Shown one piece after another: positions 1 to 10,988 of a stretch of DNA of 64,000 nt (position 1 is its first letter; each line of letters starts with the position of its first letter). The notes beneath the pieces were generated by a model. It worked only from the letters and a program-made list of their open reading frames with translations, ran no database searches and was not told the DNA's origin. This DNA is from Dasypus novemcinctus (Eukaryota > Chordata > Mammalia > Cingulata > Dasypodidae). The position numbers were made by a program, and so were the translations under genes. Location: the NCBI RefSeq assembly GCF_030445035.2, contig NC_080688.1, positions 70,341,449 through 70,405,448 on the forward strand. Reading direction: 5' to 3'.

Positions 1-2519
1 ACCAAACAGAAAATCTAAGATAATTAAATGATGAGGGGAAGAGAAGCAGATTTAATGATGGCATTTCATTTAGTAATTACTCATTAGATTCATTCTACAG
101 ATCTAGCTATCAAGCCTTAGTCAAGAATCACTGTGGTCCACCAAGACTACTGAAGAAATGAATGCTAAAATAGAAAAACAAATGTAGATATGACATGACA
201 CAGCTGGCAGCTGACCTACTGAGAGCTATCAGTGTGAATCCAGAAATTTAAATTTCTCTAAGGAAACTGGCCTAGTAATAGTACATCTTAGTTTAGTAAA
301 TAATTATGAGCTCTGTTTCACCTTACCACAAGTTTCATAAATTTAAAATGTCAGAGCTTGAAAAGACTTTAAAGATTATCCAGTTTCCTCATTTTACATC
401 TGGGAAACTGAAGCCTAGAGAGGCAAGTTAAAAGGAATTTCACACAGCAAGTTTCAGAAGCCAAATAGTACCCAAGAGATGATCCCAACATAGAAACCAC
501 CATAACTTAATTTAGTCCTCAGTTTTTTTATGGGTTATTTAAATTCTTTGGGATTTTCTTGTTTTGTTTTATTTGTTCGTTTGTATCCCAAATGTGAAAT
601 TCTATCATCTACCACCATGTTGGTTTACCTAGCAAAAAATCCCTGTCTATGTGGTTGTGAAATTGAGTAACTACGGAACTATACGTTTTCTAACATAAGT
701 CATCCATGGTGAGAAGGAAATTCTATGTATTTGCTTTTTTATTAATAACAACCTTTGGAAGGGAATTTTTAACAGAAAAAAAAAGAAAAAATGAAGCCCA
801 GTATAATCCCACTTTGTAACTAGATTAAGCCATAACTGGATGAATGGATCTACCTCCCTGAGAAAGAATGTAATGGAGATATTCTGGATCAGTCACCCTT
901 ATCTCTCCTAACCTCAAAAAAAATCATTGCTGAATTTTTTGTTCAAGGAACAAGAGTCTTTCTTCTATTACTTCTATTCCTAGCAAGATAGATCTGAAGG
1001 CACAGAACACTCATTTAAACAAAAGAAGTCACTCTTATTAATTGCTTGTATTGCTGTTATTATTATTAACATACCTATTGGCTAAGATAAGAATCTGATA
1101 TGCACAGTTAATTCCTACAGGAGTGGAGAGCTGATAAGGTGTGAGGATAGGATTTAAAGCCAGGAACACTCTCTTTGAAGCCAAGGATTCTTCTATTACA
1201 CAACTGCCAGCAGGGGCAGTTACCCCACTGCTTCTGAAACTAGAATATATTGGGATCATGGTGATAATGACATGGTCAACAAGACACCCTGAGGTAGAAT
1301 TTGGTGCATCCATGATGCTCTTCTTTTTTAATAGATAGGAAAGAAAGTCAGGGCTAAACACTCAGAGCATTTCTTCTCAGAGTGAGGCAATATTACTAGT
1401 TTGGGACCCCAAAGTCAGGTCACATTAGAAAACTGGAAGAAAAAGTAAAGAACCTACTGTGCTAGGAAGTCAAAATGAAATGACTGTAATCTCACAAGCT
1501 TTTGCTACAAAATAACTTGTAGCAGAAGAGAGTGTTGTTGATGATGGGCTGAATTTGGCTAGCTTGCTGAGCGGAAGCATACAACAGCTGTGGAACTTTC
1601 CGGTCCTTTGGTACTGATGCCAACTCGTGCATTAGATTCCCCATTATGAGCAGCCAGTCAGATGCTGGTGCTGCTGTGATGATGCTGTCTCAAACCTCAC
1701 ATAAATTTCTCTCCCCAACAGGATTTACCATGCTATGATCATGTGCCTTACTCAAGGACATCCCAGCAAGTTTAACAACTTTAGGATTTTCCCAGTCTTT
1801 TCTGAGATGCATTCACTACGCCTTGAATAGATAATTTTCAAACATTTGTATGACAAGAGTTACTATAAGCAAAATGTTTAAGCCATTCATATCAGAAACT
1901 TATCCATGTTTATCTTGATGCATGGCTGTAGCGGGTATTGGCACCTGCCACATGCCCTCTGCCCTCACCATTCCTGTGTATACCTACCACGGTCTTCTAA
2001 TTGCAAAACCTTAGTAGTGTTTCACAATCACTGATTATGGTCTTGGTGGATAAATACACCCTCTCCTTTATCCTTATTTGGGGAATGATGAGGTGTGTTT
2101 TGTACTGTCTCCCAAAGGGTCTCAGTGGAATACAAGCCCAGCTGTCTATTGCAATATTACGCTTGATAATGTGGCTTTTACTGACTTCCTTCCTTCCGTG
2201 TCTCCATGCTTCTGGAGATCATTTCCCAAATAATCTACTTGCTCCTGCATTCATTTGTTGGGATCCATTTTTATAGAACTTATCCTAAAATAATGATTCC
2301 CCAGCCATTGAAGTCTGTTGATTCTGTTCTGTCAACCTCATCATTCCTAGAATTAGAATGTGGTGACTCATTTTATCATGCCTTTTTTATTTTCCCAAAA
2401 GAAGAATTTGGTAAATGAAAGGGAAATTATCTAAATAGGAAGCTGGAGATGTGGACACAATTCAGATCTTCTGGGCTTCATAAGGCATGCTAATTAATAG
2501 GTATATTTCAAGTGAAGAC
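1..2519. other. No gene recognised; AT-rich intergenic DNA
   Basis: I see no exon-like open frame, RNA gene or young repeat here apart from the old repeat at 350-500. Open frames are short (under about 110 codons), resemble no family I know and have no splice or promoter context. The stretch is probably old decayed repeats plus unique intergenic sequence. Confidence 0.5.
350..500 (+). repeat. Ancient mammalian interspersed repeat fragment
   Basis: The stretch reads like the widespread old mammalian repeat with the core 'cattttacatctgggaaactgaagcc' style motif followed by a 'cagagaggcaagttaa'-like segment, as in MIR or old hAT non-autonomous elements. It is strongly diverged and I cannot fix the family by eye. 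Confidence 0.45.
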
Positions 2520-3480
2520 CTGTCTACTTAATATTTTTTTGGAATGCTCATTCTAGCTGGTATATAGGCAATAGAAAGGAGGATGACAAAGTGAAATCAG
2601 GAGACAAATTGGGAGATTATTGCAGGGATAGGGACTTAGATCAAGGGGGGTGAGCAAAAATATGGAGAGAAGAGGCTGTATTCTGGCAAAAATTATTTGG
2701 AGGTATATGTTTCTATATTAGGGCATCCAAATGAATAGGAAACAATGGGAAAGGAAGGCAAGGAGTTAAATGAAAGGGAAGAATTAAGAAAGATTTCCAG
2801 GTTTCTGGCACAAGAAATAGGAAGAATAATCTGTCACTTTTTAAGAGGTGAAAGTTTAGTGAAGAACACATTTGGAGTGAATATTAAGAGCTTGGTTTTG
2901 AACAGACTTAGTATGAGATGTAGATAAAACATCTACATAGAGATAACCAAAATGCTGTTGAACATACAATCTTGAATCCCAAAGGGGAAGATTGGACTTG
3001 AGATCAAATTTGGGGAAGTGCAATAACTAGGAAAGATGTAAACCTGTGGGATTGGATGAGCTCTTCTAAAAAAGAAAAAAAAAAAAAAAGGAAGAAAAAA
3101 GGATGCAGGATAAAGTCCTAAGGAATGCCAGCACTTGGAGATCAGATAGGAGTAGAGAAGCAGGGAAAGGACACTAAGCAAGAGTGGCCAGAAAAACATG
3201 TCAGAATCAAGAGTAGAAAATATTTCCCCAATGAAGGAAATGACAACTCCCTTATGCTGATGCCTGGTAAAGAAAGATGAGGACTAAAATCCATCTATGG
3301 ACTCCAGCACTGTGGATGTCAGCAGTAGGGTGACCAGTCCCTACTTGGTTATGCTCTAGGTCTTGCAGGAAATGCCTCATATCCATGCAGGAATACAAAT
3401 AGTACCTCTTTTCACTGTCAACATTCATTGGCAATAAATTACATGAACTCCTTAGTCATTGGTAACTGTGAGAAAAGAGT
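2520..3480 (+). repeat. Possible ancient interspersed repeat
   Basis: Successive phrases (mention of a box near 2800 with 'ttccaggtttctggc', near 2895 'ttggttttgaacagac', near 3115 'gtcctaaggaatgccagc') follow the order of a common old mammalian repeat that I recognise but cannot name securely. There is an A-rich stretch at 3067-3090. No coding content is evident. Confidence 0.3.
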
Positions 3481-3642
3481 AATATCAGCTGAGTTGGAAG
3501 ACATATGGGAGCATGAATAGCAAGGAAGCTGAGTCAGCTCACACAGACATGACTTTCAAAACATTTGTCTAAGAAAGGGAACAGAAAAGTGAGGCAACTA
3601 GAGGATGCTCTAATATCTAGGATATTTAAGACATATGCTGGT

Positions 3643-3766
3643 TGATGATGGAGGAGGTTGTTGTTATGGGGGGAGGAGTGGGGTGAGGGAGGTGGGGGGT
3701 ATATGGGGACCTCATATTTTTTTAATGTAACATTAAAAAAATTAATAAAGACCAAAAAAAAAAAAA
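3643..3766 (+). mobile_element. 5'-truncated L1 3' end
   Basis: A 124-bp insertion carries the G-rich segment, the 'tatggggacctcatattttttt' type end and the A-tail typical of the L1 lineage in this window. It is flanked by an exact 11-bp target duplication, CATATGCTGGT, at 3632-3642 and 3769-3779. This is an ordinary 5'-truncated L1 retrotransposition event. Confidence 0.85.
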
Positions 3767-3779
3767 GGCATATGCTGGT

Positions 3780-4646
3780 GAGAATAATCCTATAGTGAGC
3801 ACAAGATGGAGAATGCAGGAAAGAAAGGAGAAAACTGAAGAACCAGAAGTTCTTGAAAAGAGGTTAAGTCTCAGCAAGGATTTGCCCTTAGAAAAAACTC
3901 TTTCACGTGATATAGTAGGTGCACAGGAACTAGGATTTTTGGTTATAAATAATAGATAACAATCTTTGTTTCATTCTTAAATTCTTACTGGTGTATAAAT
4001 TGATTGTTTAATGTGCATAATCTTTGTTTTAGCTGGCATGCCATAATGATTCCTAGAAATCATGATAGTTTTGATAACAGTAACTTTAGATCATTATTTC
4101 CAAACGATGATCCAGTGATTACTACTGTTTTATGAACTGTCAAAAGTGCTCAGAGACACAAAGGGCTCCACGATAAAAATAAGTTTGGGAAACACTACAT
4201 ATGCTATCCCCTTCTCACATACTCACAATGTACTGTAATAAAAAACAGTTTAATTTTGTTTAACCAAGCATTTCCTCAGAATGAGGTTCGGGTATTTTAT
4301 ATCAAAATATATTACATTATAAGTATCCACACTTACTCATTTGCCAATTTTCTGAGCATTCATGTAGCCTCAAAATCAACCTGTAATCTGGAAGAGCAAG
4401 GTGTGCCCTACAAAGTTTACCTACTTATTTTAGAGATCATTATGTCTAATTTATCCTATAATTGACTCATGTAAATTACCATGCTTCTTTTCAGAGAAAT
4501 ACTTATTTCTCAACTTTCTTTCTATAACTTAATCTGGTTGCAACCATTGACAACATAATACAAGCAAAGCTAGTGTGACTCAACTTTTAATAAGTTTTTA
4601 ATGCAAATATTGTTAAAGGTTTTAGAAAGTCTAGATTATTTCATTC
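3780..4646. other. No gene recognised
   Basis: AT-rich sequence with no recognisable repeat or gene. The longest open frames are below 70 codons and show no family resemblance. Confidence 0.5.
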
Positions 4647-4660
4647 ATATGTTCCCTTTT

Positions 4661-5117
4661 TTTTTCTTTTTTTTAATATATTTTTGCCCTTTTATTTTTT
4701 TTATTTTTATTTTCATTGATTTTGTAAAAATATTACATTAAAAAAAATATGAGGTCCCATTCAACCCCACCACCCCCACCCCACCCCTCCCCCCTCCAAC
4801 AACACTCACTCCCATCATCATGACACATCCATTGCATTTGGTAAGTACATCTCTGGGCATCTCTGCACCTCATGGTCAATGGTCCACATCATGGCCCATA
4901 CTCTCCCACATTCCATCCAGTGGGCCCTGGGAGGATTTACAATGTCCAGTGATTGCCCCTGAAGCACCATCCAGGACAACTCTAAGTCCCAAAGGCGCCT
5001 CCACATCTCATCTCTTCCTGCCATTCCCCATACCCATCAGCCACCATGTCTACTTTTCCCACTCCAATGCCACCTTTTCTCTGTGGACCTTGGATTGGTT
5101 GTGTCCGTTGTACCTCT
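4661..5117 (-). mobile_element. 5'-truncated L1 3' UTR
   Basis: The minus strand reads as the last roughly 450 bp of the same L1 3' UTR seen at 26300-26756, ending in a T-rich block on the plus strand (4661-4740, the poly-A tail). A 14-bp target duplication, ATATGTTCCCTTTT, lies at 4647-4660 and 5118-5131. Open frames inside are non-coding shadows. Confidence 0.88.
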
Positions 5118-5131
5118 ATATGTTCCCTTTT

Positions 5132-6383
5132 ATCAATATGCATATTTATTCCCTAGTAGAACTCTAGAAGATCAAAAAGCAAGCCCAATTTGAGCCAGGA
5201 AAATTGCAATGCTGCAGAAAGAGCCAGAGGCTGTTCCTCCACAGAGCTTGAAATAAAATGGAATAAAATTAAGCAGATAGAAAGTTTCTCCTCATAGCAT
5301 GTTCCCAACAATTTTGAACATTATTCTGCAATTTGGACCAGAAATGTGTTTGAACATGTTAAGGAGGAAAAAAAATGGTAGATATTGAGCTAGCATAAAA
5401 GTAGAGTGATTATTCTGTGTAAATATAGAGATTCATGCCTCATCTTCAAAAATGTTTTCCAAAAAACTTAAAAATAATTTTAGACCATCAAAATTCATAT
5501 TACATACAATTTCTATCTACAGTAGAAATTAGATTTGTTAATATTGAAATGAAATTAACCCATTTTTATATTATAAAAGAAAATTTGCCAGGAAATATTT
5601 CAGGAAATTAATCAACTTAAATGTTACGAGAACAATAATAGTTTCTAAGTAGCTGGCATTGTTATAGAACCTTACATGACTTCCAACTCATTGGGCCTTT
5701 GTGAAGCCAAAATATCCCATGGCAACCATACTGAATATTAAAATAAAACAGGATTAATACCCTTGAGTAAAATTCATCTTTGGTCAAGAAGCATTGAGGC
5801 AAAATTAAAATGTGAGAGACTCTTTTTTCTAGTTCTTTAAATGTAGTCTAGAGGGTTTTCAGTTCACTTCCATTAATATCTACGTAAAGTCAAAATGTCT
5901 TTCAATTAAAAAGCAAAGCTAATTATCTATAATGTTTTTGCAGTACCTTTGAGGATGTCCAAGGACATGCAATTGAAAAACTCACATGCCATGTTTATTA
6001 AATTACTAGAAAATGATTTAACATAACAGATTAAGGTTGCCTATTTGCATAAGATGCTAAAAGAAGTCAAAGGGCGACATCACAGGTTGTCATAATCAGT
6101 CTCAATGATCATGTTTGCAAATGATCTATGTTCATTATGAAAATCACTCATTGTTTTAAGTAAAGACAAGTAGAGGTATTGCACTGGTTCATACCAATCA
6201 ATCAATAAATTGAATTGATTACCTACAAACATGATAAAAGGATACAAGAAAAATTTAAACTACATCCTTGAAATCCAACTGATGAACTCCAACACCAGAT
6301 AGCATAAGGCCTTACACATAGTGAAAAAATTAGCAAATAATTCTAGATGACATAAACTTTGATGCTAAAATATATGTATACAT
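5132..6383. other. No gene recognised
   Basis: AT-rich DNA without recognisable gene, RNA or young repeat. Contains short A/T runs only. Confidence 0.5.
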
Positions 6384-6575
6384 CAGTGTTCTCAAAGTAT
6401 GGTCCCTAAACCAACAGCATCAGTATCATCTGGGAACTCATTAAAAATGCAAGTTCTCAGGCCCCACACCAGACCAACTAAATCTGAAACTCTGGGCAGG
6501 TGGAAGACCCAGACATTTTAGTTTTAATAAGCCCTCTAGCTAATTCTGATGCATACTAGAGTTTGAGAACCACTG
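6384..6575 (-). mobile_element. MER5A-like hAT non-autonomous DNA transposon
   Basis: The 192-bp element is bounded by imperfect terminal inverted repeats: 'cagtgttctcaaagtatgg' at the left and the complement, ending 'tttgagaaccactg', at the right. Its internal text ('cagcatcagtatcatctgggaactc', 'gccccacaccagacc', 'ctaattctgatgcatactag') and its length match the MER5A family of hAT-Charlie MITEs common to placental mammals. It has no coding capacity. Confidence 0.85.
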
Positions 6576-6742
6576 GTATGAACTATGAATACTTGTTCTG
6601 GAAGGTAAAAGGAGATAGTGAGGGTTGACTGACCAGGAAATGCTTCATTAAGGAGATAGCAGAGTCAGACAATCTATTCTCACAAGACAATTAAGATAAT
6701 CAATATGATTAAACATATAAATGCATGATATGGATTCATTCT

Positions 6743-7385
6743 TGCATTAGTCAGCCAAAGGGGTGCTGATGCAAAATATCAGAAATCTGTTGGCTTTTTA
6801 TAAAGGGTATCTATTTGGGGTAGAAGCTTAAAGTTACCAGGCCATTAAGCATAAGTTACTTCCTCAACAAAGACTGTTGCCTTGTGTTGGAGCAAGATGG
6901 CTGCCAACATTTGCAAGAGCTCAACATCCCTCTTCCTCTTAAGGCTCCATGGTTCCAGCTTCTTCCAATATCAGCTGTAGGCTGAGATAAGTCTTGTCTC
7001 TCTTCCCAGGCTCATTCTTCTCTGGGTTCAGCTGTTCTGGTCTCTCTACAAGGTCAGCTGTAGACTCTCAGGCTCTCTTTCTTTCAGGGACCTCTGCCAT
7101 GTCAATTGAACTGTCTCTATTCCTCTGTGTTCTTCTGCATGTATACTTCCCAGGGCTCCAGCTCAAAACTCCAACTGTTCCTTCTGCCTTGTCCCCAAGT
7201 GAACAGGGACTTGACTTCCTACTGACATGGCCCAATCAAAGCCCTAGTCATGATTTAATCAAGTAAAAGTGAAACCTCTGAATTCAATACAATCTAAGGG
7301 TATCACTAGCCCAGAGGAACTGACCAGTTTACAAACATAATCAGTATTTCTTTTTGGAATTCATCAAAAATATCAAACTGCCACA
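6743..7385 (-). mobile_element. MaLR-type solo LTR
   Basis: On the minus strand this LTR starts TGTGGCAGTTTGATA and ends near ...GACTAATGCA. It matches, in reverse, the plus-strand LTR at 12802-13353 (shared segments include 'gccatcttgctccaac', 'aagtaacttatgcctt' and 'tttgcatcagca'). The flanks carry a perfect 5-bp duplication, ATTCT, at 6738-6742 and 7386-7390. The 643-bp length, the TG...CA ends and the ...CTAATACA-type 3' end fit the ERVL-MaLR class. It is a solo LTR; open frames inside are incidental. Confidence 0.82.
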
Positions 7386-7479
7386 ATTCTGAAATCATTT
7401 AAATAAGAAAAATGAGACTACAATAGATCTAGATAAAGAAAACACAAGTAAAAGAATCCATCTAGGTGCAAAAAAAGAA
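7386..7479. other. Spacer between two LTRs
   Basis: About 90 bp of A-rich sequence separate the MaLR-type LTR from the GC-rich LTR. The second LTR may begin anywhere between about 7450 and 7510, so part of this may belong to it. Confidence 0.4.
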
Positions 7480-7579
7480 AAATTGGTAGAGCAAGGTCAA
7501 GTTTATGATGTGGCGCACAAAATAAACATGGAAGCTGCGACGGTTTGCTCGGTCGGTAGAGGTGGGGTCTGGCTGCGGA

Positions 7580-7665
7580 CGAGGGGTCAGTCCAGCTCTG
7601 GACGAGGGGTCGGTCCCGTTTGGGATGAGGGGTCGGTCCGGCAGCAGATGAGGGATCGGTCTCAC
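7580..7665. repeat. Short tandem repeat in LTR U5 or leader
   Basis: Three diverged units of about 28 bp share the core 'gaggggtcggtcc' or 'gaggggtcagtcc'. They lie downstream of the AATAAA of the minus-strand LTR. Confidence 0.6.
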
Positions 7666-7845
7666 AAGGGGTTGCGCGGTTTGGCTGACGGGGTCGCCCG
7701 GCGAAGCCGGCGACGAAGGGGTCGCCCGGAGAGGCAGGCGACGAACTGGGGACAAGGGAGGCCAGGCCCTTGTCGGGGGCTCTCAGGACTGGAGGGTGCA
7801 CCGCAGAAGAACTACCGCGGAGACAAGGTAAACACGCAAGTCCAC

Positions 7846-7873
7846 TTTATTGAGGGAGAGGCAACAGTTTTAT
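7846..7873 (-). promoter_or_regulatory. TATA box and poly-A signal of the 7480-8462 LTR
   Basis: Minus-strand TATAAA at 7868-7873 and AATAAA at 7846-7851. The spacing puts the poly-A signal at or just upstream of the expected transcription start, which implies a very short R region. Confidence 0.65.
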
Positions 7874-8046
7874 AGGGGCTGGGGAAGGCTGATTGGTCGA
7901 AGCCACGCCCTGTTCTGATTGGTTGCCGGCGAAAGGTCAGTGGGCGGTACTGGACGGGGGAGGAGTGGTGGTTAGGGACTGGCTGTCGCTGTTGCTGGGG
8001 GAAGGGGCAGGGTTTAGGGATTGGTGGCTGCTGTTGCTGTGGTGGA

Positions 8047-8222
8047 GGGCAGACTTGAGTTTCCCGCCCACGCCTGGCTGTTGCTGCTGTCGGGGGAAGG
8101 GAAAAGGGCAGACTGGATTTTTCCGCCCACGCCTGGCTGTTGCTGCTGTCGGGGAAGGGGAAAAGGGCAGACTGGAATTTTCCACCCTGCGCCTGCGCAG
8201 GGAGAAAGAAGAAGAAGGGTGC
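8047..8222. repeat. Three tandem ~58-bp repeats in LTR U3
   Basis: Units start with 'gggcagact' at 8047, 8105 and 8164 and share 'cgcccacgcctggctgttgc'. The third is partial. They lie in U3, upstream of the TATA box on the minus strand, where retroviral enhancer duplications usually sit. The 7965-8046 stretch contains a more diverged relative. Confidence 0.75.
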
Positions 8223-8462
8223 CACCCCACAGGCATCATGTGGCGCCATCTGGGAGGAGGGGCGGCCGCGGAAGCATGGCTGCCGAGAAGGGGAGACCCG
8301 AGCGCACTCTGCGCCCATGCCGAGCTCCCTTCAGGGGTGGCGGTGAGTCCGACCAGCCACGCTATTATGGGGGCAGCGGCTTGGCCTGCCACGGCCGCTC
8401 CCCCGCCAGGCCAGCAAACCACACTTCAGCCCGAGGGGTGACCGCAGAAGGAATCCCTAACA

Positions 8463-8930
8463 ATTAGATTAGAACCTTATGGATCCTTATGGTGACACCA
8501 TTCCAGTCAACATGATGTAGGTAGCAGGAATATTCACCACATCTAGACCTGAAAATACACCGCCATGTGACCCGATGCCTCTAGTGCCTTCCGTGACAAC
8601 AGTGGAAGCCACAGATCTGAGGGCAGCATCACCACACTACAGAAGAAGTCTGTGTCCTGCATCACTGCTTGAAGGAAAGTTGTCCAAAAGAGTGACCCAA
8701 ACAGGAGCAGACCAGAAGTAGTAGAGAAATAAAATTTTACTGTGTTCATTTCCTGAGCCTTTGGAGTTATTACCACAGCATAGCCTAATTTACTCTGAAC
8801 AAAACTCTAGAAATAACCAAAAGTTGACTATGAAATGTTCATGACATTCAAGTCAAGATTCTGCCTAGCCAAGGAAAAGCCAGAAGATTCTACTTTTCTA
8901 CAAATCCCCCAAACCAGAGCACTATCTGTT
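8463..8930 (+). repeat. Possible old MaLR LTR fragment; no gene
   Basis: The part from about 8560 to 8812 ends with text resembling the 3' part of MLT1-type LTRs ('gagcctttggagttattaccacagcatagcctaa'-like order). The match is weak. No gene is seen. Confidence 0.35.
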
Positions 8931-8940
8931 TTTTTGTTTG

Positions 8941-9310
8941 TTTGTGGTTGTTGTTGTTGACATAAACAACTGGAATTTACTGGCTCACAATATTGAGGCT
9001 AGAAGTCCATAATTGAGGCATCAGCAAGGCAGTGTTTCTTCCGAAGACTGAGATGTTCTGGGGCTGGCTGCCAGAGATCCTTGGTCTTTGGCTTTTCTGT
9101 CACATGGCAAGGCACATGGTGGTACCTTCTCTTTCCCCTTCTGGGTTCCGTTCACTTCCAGTTTCTGCAGCTCAGGCTTCACTCTCTGTGGACTTCCCTG
9201 TAAGGCTTTCAGTAATAGGATTAAGACCCATCCTAATTCAGTTGGCTCACACCTTAACTGAAGGAGACAAATCAAAACATCCTATGTTCACACCCATAGG
9301 AATGGATTGA
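8941..9310 (-). repeat. 3' LTR of the MaLR provirus
   Basis: Direct-repeat partner of 10528-10988. It is preceded on its plus-strand left side by a GTTT/GTT-rich low-complexity stretch (8930-8960). Confidence 0.55.
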
Positions 9311-9339
9311 GATTAAGAACATTTATTTCTGGGATACAT

Positions 9340-10527
9340 AACTCCATGCCACCAGAGCCTGCCCTCTGGGCCCTAAAAGGACATGTTCTTCCCACAAAGT
9401 CCATTCATTCCATCACAACATCCCAAAATCCTTACATCATTTCAGTAAAAATACTAAGTACAAATCCTTATTAAAATCTGTTATGGGTGTAGGCTATTCT
9501 GGGACAAAATTCTCCTCTGTCTGTGGACTGTGAAACTTAGAAAACAAGTTATCTGTTTCCAATATACAATTGTGGGACAGGTATAGGATAAATATTCCCA
9601 TTCCAGAAGGGGGAAATAGGAAAGGAAACAGGGGTCACAGGTTCCAAACAAGTCCAAAACCTAGCAGGGTAAACTCCATTGAATTTCAAGGTCTGAGAGT
9701 CATCTATGGATCCAGGTTTTGTCATTTGGCCTAATGGAGCTGCAACCCCACCCCTTCCAAGAGCTTGTGTAGAGACTGTGGTCTCCCCAGATATTGGGAT
9801 GAAGGCTCCACCCTCTCTGAACATTGAGGTCACAGCCAGGCTGTCTGCAAATGCTGGGGCAGAGGTCCTACTCTCTCCGAGGGTACAGGCCTGCTCCCTC
9901 CAAGTACTAGGACAGATGACCTGCCCCCTCAAAATAAGGGATGAACCTGCTCTTTCCACACACATGGGTGGGCCTGCTCTCTTGGCCTGAATTTTCTTCA
10001 ATCCAGATCTTGGAGTCCATGGTTCTGTTCCTGAAGTCATTCTTCCTTCAATTTGTCCCTTCTCTGTCCCTTTTAGTCCAGGCTAGCAGCAGTTAGTTCA
10101 TATAAATTTCACAAAAACTTTGTTGGCTTTGTGAGTAGTTCACAGGGTCCAGGCCATCAGACAATAGAACTTTCCACAGATCCTTCTTGGATAATGGCAC
10201 CTCCAATCCTGACTTTCACTGAAATGGCTGACTGGATTTCAGTTCAGTTAAACCTCACATGGTGCACTATGTTCTGAGAACTAGCTTTCTGGAAGCTCAG
10301 GAAGATCTCTGATAGAGGAACTTCTGACCCAAATCTCAGAGTACACTGTCTGGTTTGGCCCAGAACTTTCCAAAATACCAATTTCTGATTTCTTTTTGCT
10401 TAAAAGATCAGTTCTCAGCTTATCCCTTTCCTCTCAAAAATTTTACTATAACCTGCAATGAGAAGCCAGGCTGCACCTTCCATGCTTAGCTTGGAAATCT
10501 CCTCAATTAAATACCCAAGTTCATCAC
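9340..10527 (-). repeat. Internal region of the MaLR provirus
   Basis: Text such as 'gagaagccaggctgcaccttcc' followed by 'aaatacccaagttcatcact' near 10460-10530 is typical of MaLR internal sequence read in reverse. The open frames at 9549-10040 and 9706-9990 have no protein family resemblance. Confidence 0.5.
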
Positions 10528-10988
10528 TGTTTTAGTTTCCACACCTCTTCAGGCAAATACCATGAAACAGGCTGGGTTAAACAATGGGAATTTATTCACT
10601 CAAGGTTTGAGGCTATGAAAAAGTCCAAATTAAGGCAATGTTTTCTTCCCAAAGCCTGTGGCCATGTGGGCTAGCTTCTGGAGATTCTTTTTTATTTTAA
10701 TAGTAGGTACTGGGGATTGACCTGGGATCTTGTACATGGGAAGCAGGTATTCAAAACCACTGAGCTACACCAGTTCCCCTGCTGATGATTCTTTGTCCTT
10801 AGCTTCTCACATGGCAAGGCAGATGGTGGCTTCTCCTGGTCTCTCCTTCTCTTCTAGATTTCACTGATGTTCAGCTTCTGCTTTCTCCTTCTGTGGCCTT
10901 CTTTCTGTCTGTCTAAATTTCATTCAGTTTATAAAGGACTCCAGTAATAGGATTAAGATGCATCCTGATTGAGGTGGGTCAAACCTTT
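10528..10988 (-). repeat. 5' LTR of the MaLR provirus, with a SINE inside
   Basis: Matches 8941-9310 as a direct repeat, split by the SINE at about 10686-10782 and truncated at 10988 by an L1 poly-A end. Confidence 0.55.
10686..10782 (-). mobile_element. tRNA-derived SINE fragment (DAS type)
   Basis: The plus strand reads 'ggtactggggattgacctggg' then 'gtacatgggaagcaggtattc' and 'accactgagctacacc', the reverse of a tRNA-like head with B box and A box. The same family is at 52726-52825. It has a T-rich left side, that is, an A-tail on the minus strand. Confidence 0.7.

Larger units (their letters stand above)
7480..8462 (-). mobile_element. GC-rich retroviral (ERV) LTR, probably solo
   Basis: Read on the minus strand, the element starts TGTTAGGGATTCC at 8462, has CCAAT-like boxes, a TATAAA (7868-7873) and, only 16 bp further on, an AATAAA (7846-7851), followed by a long CG-rich U5 or leader. 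The short TATA-to-AATAAA spacing resembles the provirus LTRs at 35764 and 44640 and suggests a betaretrovirus-like LTR, although I see no sequence match between them. I see no gag, pol or env next to it, so I call it a solo LTR. The downstream (low-coordinate) end is uncertain and I found no clean target duplication. Long open frames here in several registers are a product of high GC content. Confidence 0.68.
8935..10988 (-). mobile_element. ERVL-MaLR provirus (LTR-internal-LTR), degraded
   Basis: Two diverged direct repeats flank about 1.2 kb of internal sequence. The low-coordinate copy (about 8941-9310) and high-coordinate copy (about 10528-10988) share, in order, 'aaacaa.tgggaattta', 'gaggcta.aa.aagtcc', 'cttctcacatggcaaggca' and 'taataggattaag'. 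On the minus strand these are the MaLR-style LTR with AATAAA-like signals. The internal part (9340-10527) contains no retroviral coding frame, as is usual for MaLRs. The high-coordinate LTR carries a SINE insertion, and the element is cut at 10988 by an L1. Confidence 0.65.

Noticed and set aside
7418..8467. Long overlapping open frames on both strands that look like a gene
   Set aside because: They occupy a GC-rich LTR with tandem repeats; frames are open in several registers at once and translate to repetitive Pro/Arg/Gly text without a domain.
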